A stretch of 64,000 bases of DNA from Macrobrachium rosenbergii (GCF_040412425.1 NC_089741.1:42205538-42269537); one strand, 5' to 3'; positions 12,470 to 31,096 are shown, counted from the stretch's first letter. Notes: a model not told the origin generated them from the letters alone. Program-made: numbers and translations.

Positions 12470-12756
12470 ATAGAAATAGAATTTAGGCCAAAGGCCAAGC
12501 GTTGGGACCTGTGAGGTCATTCTGAGCTGAAACTGAAATTGACAGTAAAAAGGTTTGACAGGTGTAACAGGAGGTAAACCTCGCAGCTGCACCATGAAAC
12601 AACTGTCAAGAGAGGGTGGACAGTTAGATGAAAGAGAATATGAATGAAGGTACAGTAAAAGGAATGAAAGGGGTTGCAACTAGAGGCCGAAGGGAAGCTA
12701 CAAAGAACCTTAAGTAATGCCTACAGTGCACCGCATGAAGTGCGGAGACAAGAAAA
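12470..12756 (+). repeat. Dispersed ~310-bp repeat, copy 2
   Basis: Near full length, from AATAGAATTTAGGCCAAAGG to CAGTGCACCGCATGAAGTGC. Same orientation as the other copies. Confidence 0.85.
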
Positions 12757-12769
12757 TTCATGACCTCTG

Positions 12770-13817
12770 CAATAGCGGAGCTACTGTAATCCCCTATTGA
12801 ATGAGAGACTCCCAGGTTGTTCATCCTGCCTAATGGTGACCCGGATGATGTTGCAATACGACGTAACCGCATTCTGTCCTTTTAACTAATCATTCGCAAC
12901 TTGGTACAATATCAATGTCCAGGATATATGTTTATACTCGCCAAACGACCGATGATAATCAAGTATATTATCGAAGTTTGCCTTGTACTCACATAGCCTA
13001 TGCTGAAGTATCTCGTCATTCGTCTTCTGACAACAGACTGTTTAAACATTCTACAAATGCAAGAAATACGTAAATGTTAAATTTGAAGATTGTTTCATAT
13101 ATCTTGAGACTTTACACTTCTCATGCCAAAGTGTAAAAAAATAAATATTTCGTTTATCATCTACAGTGCTAAAAAACAAATCCTAACAAAAAACTCAATC
13201 TCGCCAAACTCACGGTGAAAAAACCTGACATCATCCGTACTTTCATTACATAATGTGATTCAGAATGCTTATACTTGGTTCACCTAGCCTAAACTTTCAC
13301 AACAAAAGCCTGGGCAATAGAAAAATTTAACACTGGCAAAGCTTAACTTCCATGTCAAAATGTAGGAGTTGGTAAATATAGACATGTAACTTTCGGCTAC
13401 GAGGAAAAATTTTTCAATGTGACCTTAAAGTACAATAAGTGGAGTGCACAGACTTAGAGGCCAATTCCTAAGTGGGAAAAATATGATCCACCGCATTTAA
13501 CCCAGGAAACGCTTCGTTTCAAGAACTTAAGCACCAATACTTCTTCGTAAGAACTATATAACTGAACTTCACAGAATATCCAAGTTTAGAGTCTCATTGC
13601 CGTGAAGCTTTGAACTGAAACTTATAATAATAAAAAGATTTCGAAATAAGCAGAACCTTCTCGCAACATCAATGCGAAATTGCTAACAAATCTCCGACCT
13701 ATAATCGATAAGGTATTATTGACATCAAATACCCAACCGCATTAATACCTAAACGTTATTGGATATCTGATATCGACATCATGAAAGCTGCAAAGAACAA
13801 AGACGGACCTCGAGGAA

Positions 13818-13857
<40 letters not shown>

Positions 13858-14110
13858 AGCCTGACCCATTTTTTCTCCATGTGTCTTGGTTGTCTTTCCT
13901 CTGGTACACTACTAACTTTGCCGGGCACCTGGTTCTTTTCCGTATCACTTGAGCAACACTCCTTGTATGGTGACAACTGTGCGAGGCAGATCAAGGAAAA
14001 TGCATGTCGATATAATTCCATTCTCTAGTTAATATCTTCACTCTTTCTCAAAGTTAAATCGGCTAAATTTACGTAACAAACTGGCGTTCCAGCAACTAAG
14101 GTCATCGACA
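12770..14110. other. Unassigned intergenic sequence with a poly(A) tract
   Basis: AT-rich; the only structure is an A-run of about 30 bases near 13821-13850. It may be the tail of an unrecognised retroposed copy, but no gene body is visible upstream. Confidence 0.5.
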
Positions 14111-14130
14111 ACTAGGCCTATATATGACAG

Positions 14131-14406
14131 TTCCTCGTTGGGAGAGCGGGTTCCGTTCTCAGCTACCACTCTGTTGGCCGCGAGTTCGAATCTCCGACCG
14201 GCCAATGAAGAATAAGAGGAATTTATTTCTGATGACAAATTCATTTCTCGCTATAATGTGGTTCGGATTCGACAATAAGCTGTAGGTCCCGTTGCTAGGT
14301 AACCAGTTGGTTCTTAGCCACGCAAAATAAATCTAATCCTTCGGGCCAGCCCTAGGAGAGCTGTTAATCAGCTCAGTGGTCTGGTTAAACCAAGATACAC
14401 TTAACT
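14131..14406 (+). mobile_element. tRNA-derived SINE with target-site duplication
   Basis: The head (about 14131-14205) is tRNA-like, with an A-box-like GGGAGAGCGG and a B-box GTTCGAATC (14184-14192), followed by a conserved body (TTCATTTCTCGCTATAATG) and a 3' end containing CAGCTCAGTGGTCTGG. It is flanked by near-identical TAGGCCTATATATGACAG (14113-14130) and TAGGCCTATATGACAAG (14407-14423). No acceptor-stem pairing suggests a working tRNA. A truncated relative lies at about 50.5 kb. Confidence 0.75.
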
Positions 14407-14760
14407 TAGGCCTATATGACAAGGCCTGTTCCTTAAAAACACGTTACAAAACCCAAGAAATACAGAGAAAGCTAGCGAGTACCGAAGTCTCGACCTGGTC
14501 AATCATCAATTCTTTTACATTTACAGAAATCGACCTCTCTGTCAGAAGACAGATCTGTATCTAGGAGGATTCGGGAATCAGAGGAAGAATATACACGCAG
14601 TCAGCAACTGATTGGCTGTCCTGTCAATCCAGGGATTTCCAATTTTGGATTCACAATATCTTGCAAAGAAAAAAACGGAAATCATGGCGTCAGGACTAAA
14701 AGAGATTGGGAAAAATTACCATAAATATCGGACAGCGATCAACAGACGTCATGGGAGGTC

Positions 14761-14762
<2 letters not shown>

Positions 14763-14813
<51 letters not shown>
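14763..14813. repeat. (GA)n microsatellite
   Basis: About 25 GA units. Confidence 0.97.
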
Positions 14814-14816
<3 letters not shown>

Positions 14817-15359
14817 CCCACAGCAACCCACGTTACTTACCGTACCGCAATGCCATCTGGCATATCTCAATTCTCCTGCTGACGGAGGTCTGACCAAGGC
14901 CTTAACCCCATATCGACCTCACCAATGAGATGACCTTACGTAAATGAGGATCATTCTTTTGGGGGGAAGAGGGAGGAGGGGAAAGGGAGAATGGTCTAAA
15001 GCTGATCATAAATTTCCGTTACTTTAAAAACTTTAAGAAGTTTATCTGAATATCAAACATTTCAACCCAGTAACTGGGTCTTTCACGAAGATACATCAAT
15101 ATGCGTGTTACGTATTACCACCGGAACGCGTTTAATTTGTGTATGCACGTGAATCAAGTGTAACCGTTCAATCGATAATTCGGGCCGCGGTTATTAAAAT
15201 CAGAACCTCGATGACACAACAAAATCTGCCAGTATTATAAATGAAAAAATTTAAACTTGATGGTTCTGTATGGAGTCTCTTACAGTTGAATTTTTAAAGT
15301 TATGTAATTTTCTCCTTCATGAGGAACTGTACTATAAGAAAAATCCTAATTATCTAATA

Positions 15360-15625
15360 AATTCTTATAATACGAACAGTCCTAAGACAGTTCCATTTTA
15401 CATAGAGGTAAGCACGTGCTGGCTCTTTTAATATTTGAATACGAACAATGTTGAATACGAACAGTACAGGTATTACTACTTTATACATTCTTAAAACACC
15501 AACAGATTTACTTAATACTTATAATACGAACAGTGGTACTTAATACTTAAAATACGAACAGTATTTTACTTAATACAATAAAAGACCAACAGCATTGCTA
15601 CTTAATAAACACTTGAAATACACGG
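15360..15625. repeat. Degenerate short tandem repeat based on AATACGAACAGT
   Basis: About seven loose copies of TACTTAATACTTATAATACG followed by AACAGT or close variants, with spacing of about 30-40 bp. Confidence 0.65.
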
Positions 15626-15988
15626 TATTAAATTCTCATGTAAACAATTAACATCCACCCCGATTACCTATTAGCCTAAATAACATTTTTTATTAATACA
15701 ATATCAATTTACAGATGATTGGACGAGCTGCGTATTAATGACTAGCCAAAAATGCAGCATCTGAACATCCTCTAGGTTATAAAAATCCTTTAAGAAATTT
15801 TGAAAACGCAATCCAAGAGTGAAAAAAGGGGGAGGGGACCAAAATTCTGGTAAAACATATCCCACCACCGGGAGCTTGATTAAAAGTCAACATGGCTGAA
15901 ATTTTGCGGAAAAAATAATGCAGAATGTTTGTCCCCTTTTCCCCTGAAACTTTTTAATCACCACGGAGTCTCCATCATTAGTTTGTTT

Positions 15989-15993
<5 letters not shown>

Positions 15994-16027
<34 letters not shown>

Positions 16028-16111
16028 TATGACTAAAGAAATATGAAAAAAGAAAAAGTACAATGCTAGGGCAAGGGAGACAATAAGCGGAGAAGGTACA
16101 ACACACGCACG

Positions 16112-16143
<32 letters not shown>

Positions 16144-16146
16144 GAC

Positions 16147-16192
<46 letters not shown>
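15994..16192. repeat. (GA)n, (CA/CG)n, (GA)n microsatellite cluster
   Basis: (GA)n at 15994-16021, alternating purine-pyrimidine ACGCACGCGCGCGCACAC at about 16103-16142 (Z-DNA-prone), and (GA)n at 16149-16192. Confidence 0.95.
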
Positions 16193-16194
<2 letters not shown>

Positions 16195-16435
16195 AATAAC
16201 TGGAATTCGCTTTTTGTTTAACTTTGCAATCAAGAGGGCTAAGCGTAGTCAAAACACACTACCTTTGGAGGGCAAAATAAAATATAAATAAAATCGTTAT
16301 AACAAACATTTAATCCTGAGCTTCGAATATTTGATACGAGTAATCTTACCAGGCAGTTAAGCCATATTTTAATGGCATTTTCTAACCGTCAAGACATTTC
16401 ATAAAAAAAAAGTACACATTATTAGGCCTACTGAA

Positions 16436-16582
16436 TTGAATATAGCATTTCGGCCAAAGGCCAAGCACTGGGACCTGTGAGAGCATTCAGCGCTGTAACG
16501 GAAATTGATACTAAAAGGTTTGAAAGGTGTAACAGCAGGAAAACCTCGCAGTTGCACTACGAATAAATTGTTAGGCCTATGC
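16436..16582 (+). repeat. Dispersed ~310-bp repeat, copy 3 (3'-truncated)
   Basis: Only the 5' half is present, from ATTTCGGCCAAAGGCCAAGC to the TTGCACTACGAATAAATTGT block. Confidence 0.8.
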
Positions 16583-16589
16583 GTCAATG

Positions 16590-19500
16590 AAAATGAATTT
16601 GGCGTGCCTTTAAACATACAGTATTGATTACATCAGCTCAGTCAGTTTAAACGTCGTTTTTGTTTGCACTTTTAAACTGTAGTTTTGCACCCCATACTTA
16701 CATCTTAAACCATATTTTTTTTTTTACAACTATAGACCTATCTGCTCTAATCATAAGGTTGGCTACTCGTGACACTCCACACCCTACATGCTTATTCCAA
16801 TGCCACATCATTACATGTAAAAATAAAAGCATTCACAGGGTGGAGAGGGTTTACTACATCTAATGAATAAAAATTTTAAATAACAATACTTCACTACACA
16901 AACTATGCTGTGTTAGCCGAATATGCTATCAGTGTGGTAATGAGGCTGGTGCCGGCTAATTACCAAGAGAACGATTAAGGATAATTATAGGCAAGGCTCT
17001 ATAATACACAGGAATGACTGCATGCTTAAGTTAAATAATTCATTGGTAATTGTACCAATTTGTCATTCATCTGAGTGGGAGATACGAATACCACATCTTT
17101 ATGTGCTGTGAAAACATTAAGTATCTCAAGCAAAATGTCACCAAAATTAATAACGTTTCACAGCTTCCACGAAAACAGTATTTCCACGATAAAACCACAC
17201 TTATACAACTGGCATGAATTTGCCAAAATATATTTCCTTGCATGAATCTGGTGTACGTACCACTAATACGAAATGCTTTCAAAAAATATATACAGTGCAA
17301 AATCATTATTGTAATATGTTAATATTAAGACCACTGTAAGAAAAACTGTACCTTTATCTAAATAAAATTGTGGCTAAACCACGCTTTACAAAACTCTTAC
17401 TAATACTTAGCTTTCTAAACTAGCTACTCCCTACCATGGTTAGCTAACTACCCTCATTCTTCTTTCACCCATCTTACCTATCAGCTAATAAAATAAAAAA
17501 AATACTTCGAAACAAGGCATTAATTTATTCAAGCAAGAATAAACAGGAGAAGGAATGTATTCAAAACCTACCTCGAGCTACAAACTAAGTTCCAAAGAAA
17601 ACATAGGCTATAATCTAAAGGAAATGAAATCTGGACATGGAGTCGTGATACAAACATCTCATGAATACCGAGGTGAAATATCATCTTGAGGCAGTGACCC
17701 GATTTTTTCTGGACACTTGTCTCCCATCATTAGTCCCATTTTCTTCAAGATCAAAATTAACTACGGACATCGGTATGCAAACCTTGGGAACAGTAGTCAG
17801 GTGTCAAACACCTGCAAGAGCAAGATTCTAGAAACTGCTGTGACTTACGTAATTTCATGGTTGAACGTATACCAAAATAAATTTCAAGAGGCATTTACCA
17901 TACTGGTAACCAAACCACAGGCGAACACGTAATGGTAGAGAATAACACATTCTACCAATCCAAACATAAAATGATATTGTTTCGTCTATAAAAACGACCA
18001 CTTGCTTAACATTAACAAAATCACCTCAACATTTAGCTCAAATGCTTAATGCCAACATTATTTTATAAGTCAAAGTTGCATTAACTAAAATTCCAATTCC
18101 CGGGACTAACTGGCGTAAGATGCATACACAACTATCAATCACCTTAAGCACCAAGGGAAATAGGATGAGTATCTGAATTTCATCAACTCACAAGGCCGTC
18201 ACTAATTGGTGTGCACTATAATCCATTTTCACTGCACCTTTTCCTATCTAGCAGACCACAAAGCACACACAAAATGGGTTCATAATGACAACGGAACTTT
18301 CCCGTAAACAGGAAACAGTGAAGGAAAGGTCATGTTGAGAACAATGGTGTCCTAGGAATTATAGCCGCTTCATTAACAACAAAGCTAATGAAACCATGAT
18401 GAAAAGTAAACAAAATACAATGAAAATAAACAAATTATAATTTCTTTTAAAAAGTCACTACACAGAAAGTAAACAAAAGTAAACAAAAGACTGATAAAAC
18501 AAAATTTTTTTTAAAAAGCTGCTAGACAATATCAGAGACAAAGACTACCATTGTAAATGAAAATGGCATAGGCCTACTATTAATGAGCTCTATGGCTATT
18601 TTTCACACCATTCAATCCTAAACAAGGAAAGAAAAACACCAACAACAAAGCAGGCTAGAAATCTCAAGTGACAGCCTGTCTGCAGCAATCCCAACCTAGG
18701 TCAGGGAACTGGCTAAGTCAGTTTGAATTCTAACAAACAACCAGCCCTATTACAACAAAGACAACCATTGGGTAAGCCTACAAAATTAAGGAAACAGTGC
18801 TCATTCTAACGGTCTATGTTAGGACATACCTCTTGAATATTCAAGTGGTATCTTGACAAGCCACTGATTATCAACATAATCTGAGTTACTTCATTTTAAA
18901 AAAATACTCCACAAAAGTAACTGTATTGAACATCAAGACGAGTACAGGCACTTGCAGTTTTCAAACCTATCCTTATAAAAAACCCTATTTCGTAACCATC
19001 ACATTCAATCAACCTCACAACCTATTTGAACCCCATTTAAAAAATTAAAATTGTCCCCCCTTTAGAAAAGTTGTAAACTAAAATTCTGTGCTAAGTACGA
19101 ATTAACATTCAAGGAAGCCTCAACCTTCCAATAAAATACGAAATTATTTTCTTTTCCACGGGTACAGTGCAATAATGACCACCCCACCTGAACTACTGCT
19201 TTGCGAAAATAAAGCACAGTCATGCTTTACTCATTCTTGGAACTTAAGACTTACACCACAAAGAGTACATTTAAAAGGCACAAGGCTGGAACTCAGGAAA
19301 TCATATGTACCAGAAGCCAATGAATGAGCATTTAGCAGTCATCAACTGCAATTTACAGCCACAATTAGGTCACACGCCACAAAAAACACATTAAATACCG
19401 TGTGGCCAATGACAAAGACGACAAAAGCAATGTACATGAAATCTCAAGTCAGTTTTCATAACTAATTCTGGATGTTGTGGTTCAGTGAAGTTGTTACCAT

Positions 19501-20150
19501 TACCATCATTATCATGGGCTCATTATCACTGTACCATTATTAAGACTAATGAAGCATAATTATCATAATTTTCATCATCAACGGTCAATGCATTTGCCAA
19601 TATTTCACTGTTCCTGATCTTCATCCTCCTGAGGTTGTTAAAATCATCACCACAATACTTTTTATGAAGCTGACTCTCTACAATTCAGCCTTGCACAATT
19701 ACCACATATACAAACAAAACACTTCAAGTATAAAGGATGTACATTTAGGCTATAATATATAGCCCCTGAAAAGCATGGGGGCATCTAATGTCTGGAATTA
19801 GGATTCTGAACTGACAGTATGTAACCTTGTCTCCATTTAATGAAATTCTACCAGCATCAAAATCAGGGCAGTTAGGCTACCTGAACAAATTTTTTACTTT
19901 ATGAATTCACGTTATATCTGCCCAGAACATTTGCTTTACCATGTATAAAGTTAAACTGTAGACTGTCTTAATCTGTGGCTAAACTTCCTTAGTTGTGGCT
20001 CTAACTGAACTACTGTTTACAGAAGCTTGGATAAGTATAAGCTATATGAGAGATGAGAGGAAAATTATATGGATGAGTGTACCCAATAGATGTAGCCTGC
20101 TACCTAGCCTACTTAGGCATTGTACTTAATCGTTGCTAATCATTATTTTT
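16590..20150. other. Unassigned AT-rich intergenic sequence, microsatellite-free
   Basis: About 3.5 kb without simple-sequence tracts, recognisable elements or long open frames. Its unique character contrasts with both sides and may mark older or constrained sequence. Confidence 0.5.
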
Positions 20151-20339
20151 TAATAAATCACAGCAAAATGTGATTATAATCATGATCTAATCATGCACAA
20201 GAAAAAATCTAATAATCAAAAATAACAAAACTAATCAATCAAATCAATAAGAAAAATCAAAAGCAAGTAATCAATCTAATCACAAAAAAAAAAAATATTC
20301 CAGACCATAATCAAAATCAAATCAATCATTTTTATAATC

Positions 20340-20340
<1 letters not shown>
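20150..20340. repeat. AATC-rich low-complexity tract
   Basis: Runs of AATCA/AATAA variants leading into a (TA)n tract. Confidence 0.7.
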
Positions 20341-20344
<4 letters not shown>

Positions 20345-20401
<57 letters not shown>

Positions 20402-20495
20402 ATAAAATCACAGAAGAAACTGAAATCCTTAAGGAGTTTTATCTTTATTATATATTCATCCGCGTTCCATATTTTATTGATTCAATTATACACAC

Positions 20496-20575
<80 letters not shown>
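20345..20575. repeat. Two (TA)n microsatellites
   Basis: TA tracts at 20345-20397 and 20499-20575 separated by about 100 bp of unique sequence. Confidence 0.97.
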
Positions 20576-20579
<4 letters not shown>

Positions 20580-21380
20580 GGAGTATATAACAAAAACTGT
20601 AGGAACTTGATGAAGTACACTTATTTTCATCTCCAGTATTGACGATCTAACCAACTAAAGACACTTATTAAAAAAATCCTCTATGTTAAATAATTAGTAA
20701 CTACAACTTTGGCCAAATAATGTAGAACCTGAGTATACTTAAAAACCCAACAACAATTTAATGAAAGTGACAACTAAGCAAATAAAGTAATACATGAAGG
20801 AGGCACTGCAACATGATATAGCAAGCCTATGTCACGTAAATAGGCCTCTAGATTTATTCAGTTACATAGGCCTACTTGTGTAACCTGAACTTCACCTGAG
20901 GGGCCTGTATGCCAAGGTAAAAAGTCAACCTACATTCCTCCAAACTTTGGTTATTATTATTTAAATGAAACTGGCTATATGCCAGGGCGGATTCTTGCGC
21001 CTAATTGCTGCCCGTATCAAATCTGCGGGTCCTTAATCATAGGCCTAAGCTACAGGCACGGCAAGTATGTATCAATACTATTCTGTGTACTATCGATACA
21101 CTGTTCATGTTCCTTCTCTACTACATAAAAAAAAGGTTGCTTATTGAAGTAAAAATGCTTACAGGCAAAAACAATAATGCTGGCTGGGCAATAAAACATC
21201 CACACTAGGTCATGCTATTTTGTTTTCACAGGTATAACAGCATAATGAGGGCGCCAAGAACCATCGTACCAATTAGTTTGTAAAGTTAGGTATTCGCCCA
21301 TAGAGTAAGGACCTAAAGCCTACATGGAAAAACGCCACTGGACTTTGTGCCTAACCTACTTAAAATTCATCGTCGATATA

Positions 21381-21625
21381 ACTTGAAAGTTAAAACGAGT
21401 TCGTACGTACGATTTTCAACATGCCAACTTGAAGATAAAAGGTCTGCATTGGCCATAACATATAATGGTATAATGTACGGGTAAATATATAAGCCTATTT
21501 GGCAACGATCTAACCATTTGAAGGTGAAAATGAGTTCATATGTATAATATTCAACTGACATACTTGCCAGGAAGTAAGGCCTGCATTCATAATATATAAT
21601 GGTATAAAGGTGACATCTGTCGAAA
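21381..21625. repeat. Degenerate ~134-bp tandem duplication
   Basis: Both copies carry TTGAA.GT.AAA..GAGTTC, then GGxCTGCATT and ATATAATGGTATAA. Confidence 0.7.
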
Positions 21626-21629
21626 ATAA

Positions 21630-23920
21630 AATACTGAACGAAGGTGTCTTCCATAGTAAGTCGTACCAATGAAGACCCTGCGAAGAAACAGACGCTTTAT
21701 ACACAAATACAATAGATTTTTTATATAAATTATGTAAATAAAAGCGATACATACATTTTAATTTATTATATTTTTTCAATAATCGATGGCTGCAACGTTC
21801 ATGCCACTCGTAATCACCCTGTAAAATGCACCTCTTTGCGATGACCTAAAAACCCTGGGATTCAAAGATTAACCCATATTACCACTTCGCCTTTCGCGCT
21901 TTTGAACGCCACTGGAAATTCGACCACACAACGATATTCCGTGGAATTACCATCTAAAACGTCTGAGTTTATGATGAAGAGATCCATTCCTCAAAATAAT
22001 TTGATATAAACATCGTCCCTAACCGCAGAGGAGATCTGAAATGCCACCAATATGGAAAGTGAACTTGAAAAGCCAGAAGGTAAAACGTCAGACTACTGGC
22101 TTGGTGGTTTAACCACCTAGCCTCTTATTTTGACAGAGATTTCCTTATTCCCACTTTCAAAACCAACCCAAAATATAGGCCACCCTTCAGTCACTCTTAC
22201 CTTATATTAAAATTCGTCTCGCGCTGCTAAAATTAACGTCCTAAGGGAAAGTAACACAAAACTGAAGAGCGATTGAAATTGTACACAGTCACTTCGATGC
22301 CACGAGTAATACTGACTGGTCTGACGTAAACACTCGAAGTTGCTATCATCGTGGTAGTGCGATTTCAGAGTTGCCAACGTCACGGGGAAGAATGCGCCCC
22401 AGGCTATAAAAAATGTGCAAACGTGGAAATGTTTATAGCGAGATTCTAGCCTCGGTACGTTGTTTACAAACTTTATAATGACCAAAAGCATTAAAATGAT
22501 TTGTATATATTTAAGAATGTTATCCTTTCACTATTAATATCCATTATTATCTATAGAAATTAAGCTAATAGACCTTACCACTCTATATATACGAGACGAA
22601 AGTTAAACAAATTACTTGTAGCCAATTCGCTTGGCAGTCTGAAAATTACGTCATTACTAATTACATAATTGCTAATTAAGAACAGAGGTCCATGCTAAAG
22701 CTGTTCATTTATTGGCAAGAATCTGTGCAAAGCAGTTATCGTTTTAAATTATACGCTGCTACATTAATACATATAACTATACATAATTACAGAAATGTAA
22801 TTAAGTCTTTTGTTCCATCAACAGAAACGTAAACGAAACAGTGGTCCTTTGTCTTAATAACATGTTCGTTTGACTATGTATGAGGCAAGGTTTTTAATAT
22901 TCAATAAATTATCACAGTTCGATGTAGTGACTGAACAGTTAATTTGATTTTGTGAACTTTCAAGCGATACGGCAAATATTTAAAGTATCGCAGTATGTGC
23001 AGTAATGGTGTGAAAAGATGGTGAATCTTTCCCCAACTCCAGCATTGATTTCATCTGGGGGATGGGATGAAATCGATACCATTTTAACTGCTGCTTACAC
23101 TTCAACAAAGAATTAGCTGGAAAAAATCCGATATCCCCGCTCTTGCGCTAATAACAGCAACGCTAGCGAAAAAGCACTCGACATTGGCTGTCCTGTACAC
23201 AGCTATTAGGTATTCGAGTTGTTGGCATGGAAAAAGAATATGACTTTGTTTAGCTTCAACTTACTGTGTTTTAGCGTTAAACTAGTTGTTCTTTGTTATA
23301 AGTTATAAATTTTAAATACTATACTTTAATATTTACCCCAAAGCATGAGTAACAACGATTTTTTAGAATAAATAAGTGGAACCTGGTTGTTGTTATACGA
23401 AGCGAACGCAACCTGACCTGGTGGCCAGAAGATAAATGTTGTCGTGGAGATAAACAGAAGACGATCAACCGCCAAAAACTACCCTTTTAGTTCTTAAGAC
23501 TTTACGACTTTCCCGATTACAGCAATCCTCTGAACTAGCAAGAACTGCTCTGTTTAGAAAGTAGGGTAGTGAGTCAAAATAAGCGGTTTAAGCTTCGCAT
23601 ACAATTCTTAATATTATTTATTGTTGCAATCAATTTAACCAAAAACTTGAAAACATTACATAATTAAGTTTTGGCTTATAATTTAAACTATAACCTCACT
23701 GAATGAGTGAAACATAGCAAAACTGAGTTGAATTTATAGATAATAACCTGTTCACCCGTTATCAGCAGGGTCAAATTTAAAACACCTGACATAAATTAAA
23801 CAAATGAAAAATAAAAAAAAAAATTGGTTTCAATGCCACTTCCTAACCGCAACAGATTTCTCTACCGTACCCCGCATGTATACGTGTACACATTGCATAT
23901 ATACATATATGTGTTTATGT
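21630..23920. other. Unassigned intergenic sequence
   Basis: Unique, AT-rich; no exon or element recognised on either strand. Confidence 0.5.
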
Positions 23921-23924
23921 ATAT

Positions 23925-23937
23925 GTATGTATGTATG

Positions 23938-24021
<84 letters not shown>

Positions 24022-24058
24022 TCATCTAAAAAAAAGAAGTGTGTGTGTGTGTGTGTGT
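23925..24058. repeat. (GTAT)n-(TA)n-(GT)n compound microsatellite
   Basis: GTAT units, then about 78 bp of TA, then (GT)n at 24040-24058. Confidence 0.97.
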
Positions 24059-24059
24059 A

Positions 24060-25371
24060 GAAGAGGTACTGGAGCTTCTTTTACACCAGATGACAAAGTA
24101 TTTCTCTGAAAGTAATGCTTGTAACACTTCTGGGGCACTATGTAAAATTGTTGATCCGTCCTCATGGTGATATTACTGATATGATGTCAACAATGATGAT
24201 GATGATAATCAGATATCCTGCGCAACTAATAATAATTTCATCAGTCTAGCTTTTATAGGTCTTTCCCTCATTCTTGATCACAAAATTTCTAGGGTATCAT
24301 TACCTGCCCTATCCTCCCCACATTTTCATAGCCTCTGGCGCACTGTAATCTTTTCACCTGTCTTTTGTCATCGTCAAGGTCATTCAAGCGAAATCTGGTA
24401 TTTTTTTTTATGGATATCCCACGTTCTTAGTTTTTTCCATGCAGATGTGATGTAAATAATCACTATATTTTATACATTCCAAATTCAGTAATGTTCATGC
24501 TTGCTTTCCATCATTTCGTATTATGATATGGGTTCACTATTCATTATGCTGTAAATTAAACCGTGATTTCATTCTACCTTACGAATTTGCATTGTCAACT
24601 GGGAGCCATAGGCCTACTGTAAATTTCGGATTTGTCTAAATAATCTAATGGTTCCAGGCAAATATATTTTATAGTGTCTTTACTGTGCAACTGCAGCTTT
24701 GTCGTTGGTCTCTGACCTAAATAACTTTCGGATTTGAAATGAAAGTCGTGAAATTAAGAAGAATATATCAATTCACGTAAAACCTTAAGCTACCTTGTTT
24801 ATTGTCCTGCAAATGCAATATATTACCTTACGATATCCTAAGAATGTCTGTTCTACTTCTTTCGATTTAACTGATTGATAATGGTAAAAAATTTGAAAAT
24901 CATCTTGGTAACTACGAAATAAAACGTTGCAGGGGGTCTGAGCGACAGCCTCTGCCATCTATCGGCGGACAATGGAAGCTCCGTTCCCATGGAGACACTG
25001 ACACTTTATCTCGTAAACAAAAACAGAGTTCTTTCGCCTAACTCATTTTCAGAATCTGTTGGCTTACTTTTAATTTAATTAAGTGTATCATGTAACTTAT
25101 TCTAAACCAATGAAGAAAGTGACGCTTTAACGTCAACACAGCATGATTATCATAAATCGACAAAGCGTAGCGGACTTTCGCTTCATTTCAAAATTATATT
25201 TTGTTATCAAGCTGGCCAAGAACAAAGTTGTGTTAGCTAGCTAAAAACTCTCATTGATAACGAACACCTCAGGTGAACTAAAAAAAAGTATTACAAACTG
25301 TGTCACTATGCAATGAAACAATAATAAGATCTTGCATAAGTTGTGATATAAAGAAACTGCATCGGCGAGTG
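24060..25371. other. CDK20 upstream region
   Basis: About 1.3 kb of mostly unique sequence that must include the CDK20 promoter and 5' UTR. The X-box-like site at 24983 is the only recognisable motif; no convincing TATA box. Confidence 0.5.
24983..24996 (+). promoter_or_regulatory. Candidate X-box (RFX-binding) motif upstream of CDK20
   Basis: The 14-mer GTTCCCATGGAGAC matches the palindromic RFX consensus GTTNCCATGGNAAC at every fixed position except position 12 (G for A). It lies about 376 bp before the CDK20 start codon. RFX factors bind X-boxes in promoters of ciliary genes in nematodes, flies and vertebrates, and CDK20 is a ciliary kinase, so the position makes sense. Binding is inferred, and a 14-mer with one mismatch can occur by chance in a window this size. 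Confidence 0.5.
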
Positions 25372-29988
<4,617 letters not shown>

Positions 29989-31096
29989 AAGATAAAAAAA
30001 AAATGTTATTACATTCACATTATTCTCTTGAAATAAAAAGAATGACCCACAGTATTATTTAAATTTTTTTTCCCTTATTTTTGTCAAAGTTTTATATTGT
30101 ACTAAAATTCAAAGCACATAACCTTTCCCAAACCCAGTATCACAGTGTTATTATTATAAAGTACTTAAGCCAGACTGCTGAATCACATTTCTCAATCCTT
30201 AAAGACCTGGCTAAACATATCACAGAGGGCAATGGGTCACCTTCAGTAACAAGGGTTTCTGTATACTGCCTACCTCCCATCCTTGGAAGGTGATGGCACA
30301 GTTTGTGTCATACAACTACCAGTTGGCTTTAATCCGTAATAACAATTACATTTTTGGCAAGATTCCCAGTGCCACAACAGTTGGTTAGTCTACAGCAAAG
30401 GACCAGTTAGCTCAGCACATCAGTAACAGCTCCCATGACTTCAGAAGTAGTCGTAAAATCTTAATAGTTCACCCACTAGCTATAAGCTAAGGCACTTTTA
30501 AATTTTAAAATGGCAGATGTCTATAACTAACAATAGCCAGAAACAACCATCAATACCTTCTCCCTAATTCATAACTCAAGTACAATGGAAACACCCAGCA
30601 TACCATATGCATACAGTATACTGAAAATACAAAGTACAAAATATTACATCTATTTCATCCAAAGTGTACAATGGTAGCCAAGGCCGGCATGACTCTGGCA
30701 GTGGGTAGAGGGCCTCACTCAAGTGACGGACACTCACATCCACTCTCAAGTGAGGAATGCTTACCAGAGAAAGACACAAAACCTTTGTCTATTCGTGAAC
30801 TATGTTTAGTGAACACTCCAAGTTCTGGACAATATGAATAAGTAAAATAAAAGGTTTGTAGACTATAAACACCTCAAAGGTAGTGTAGTGTTGTTAAACT
30901 AACTGTGTTGTTAAACTAACTATTCTTGGACTTCAAGATGATGTTGACAAGAATTTTCTAATTTCTAGAATAAAGACAAATTCCTGCAGAAAATTAGTCT
31001 TATCAATGGCAATCTCCCCTTTACCTCAGTCAAATGAATACTAAACAACATACGAATAAGGGGTAAAAAAAAATCCACAAACCTTGATAAATTATT
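29989..31096. other. Convergent intergenic spacer between CDK20 and the FANCB-like gene
   Basis: About 1.1 kb of AT-rich sequence between the two 3' ends. Apart from the CDK20 poly(A) signal and a short 18-bp direct repeat (TGTTGTTAAACTAAC-type, about 30885-30920), I see no gene or mobile element. Confidence 0.6.
30032..30037 (+). terminator. Poly(A) signal AATAAA for CDK20
   Basis: An AATAAA hexamer lies 44 nt after the CDK20 stop codon, implying a 3' UTR of only about 60-70 nt. Confidence 0.6.

Noticed and set aside
14131..14205. Possible functional tRNA gene
   Set aside because: B-box present but no consistent acceptor or anticodon stem; flanked by target-site duplications as part of a SINE.
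25300..25371. 24-codon upstream extension of CDK20 exon 1
   Set aside because: It would start with GTG, and the extension has no counterpart in human CDK20, whereas ATG at 25372 aligns with the family N-terminus.
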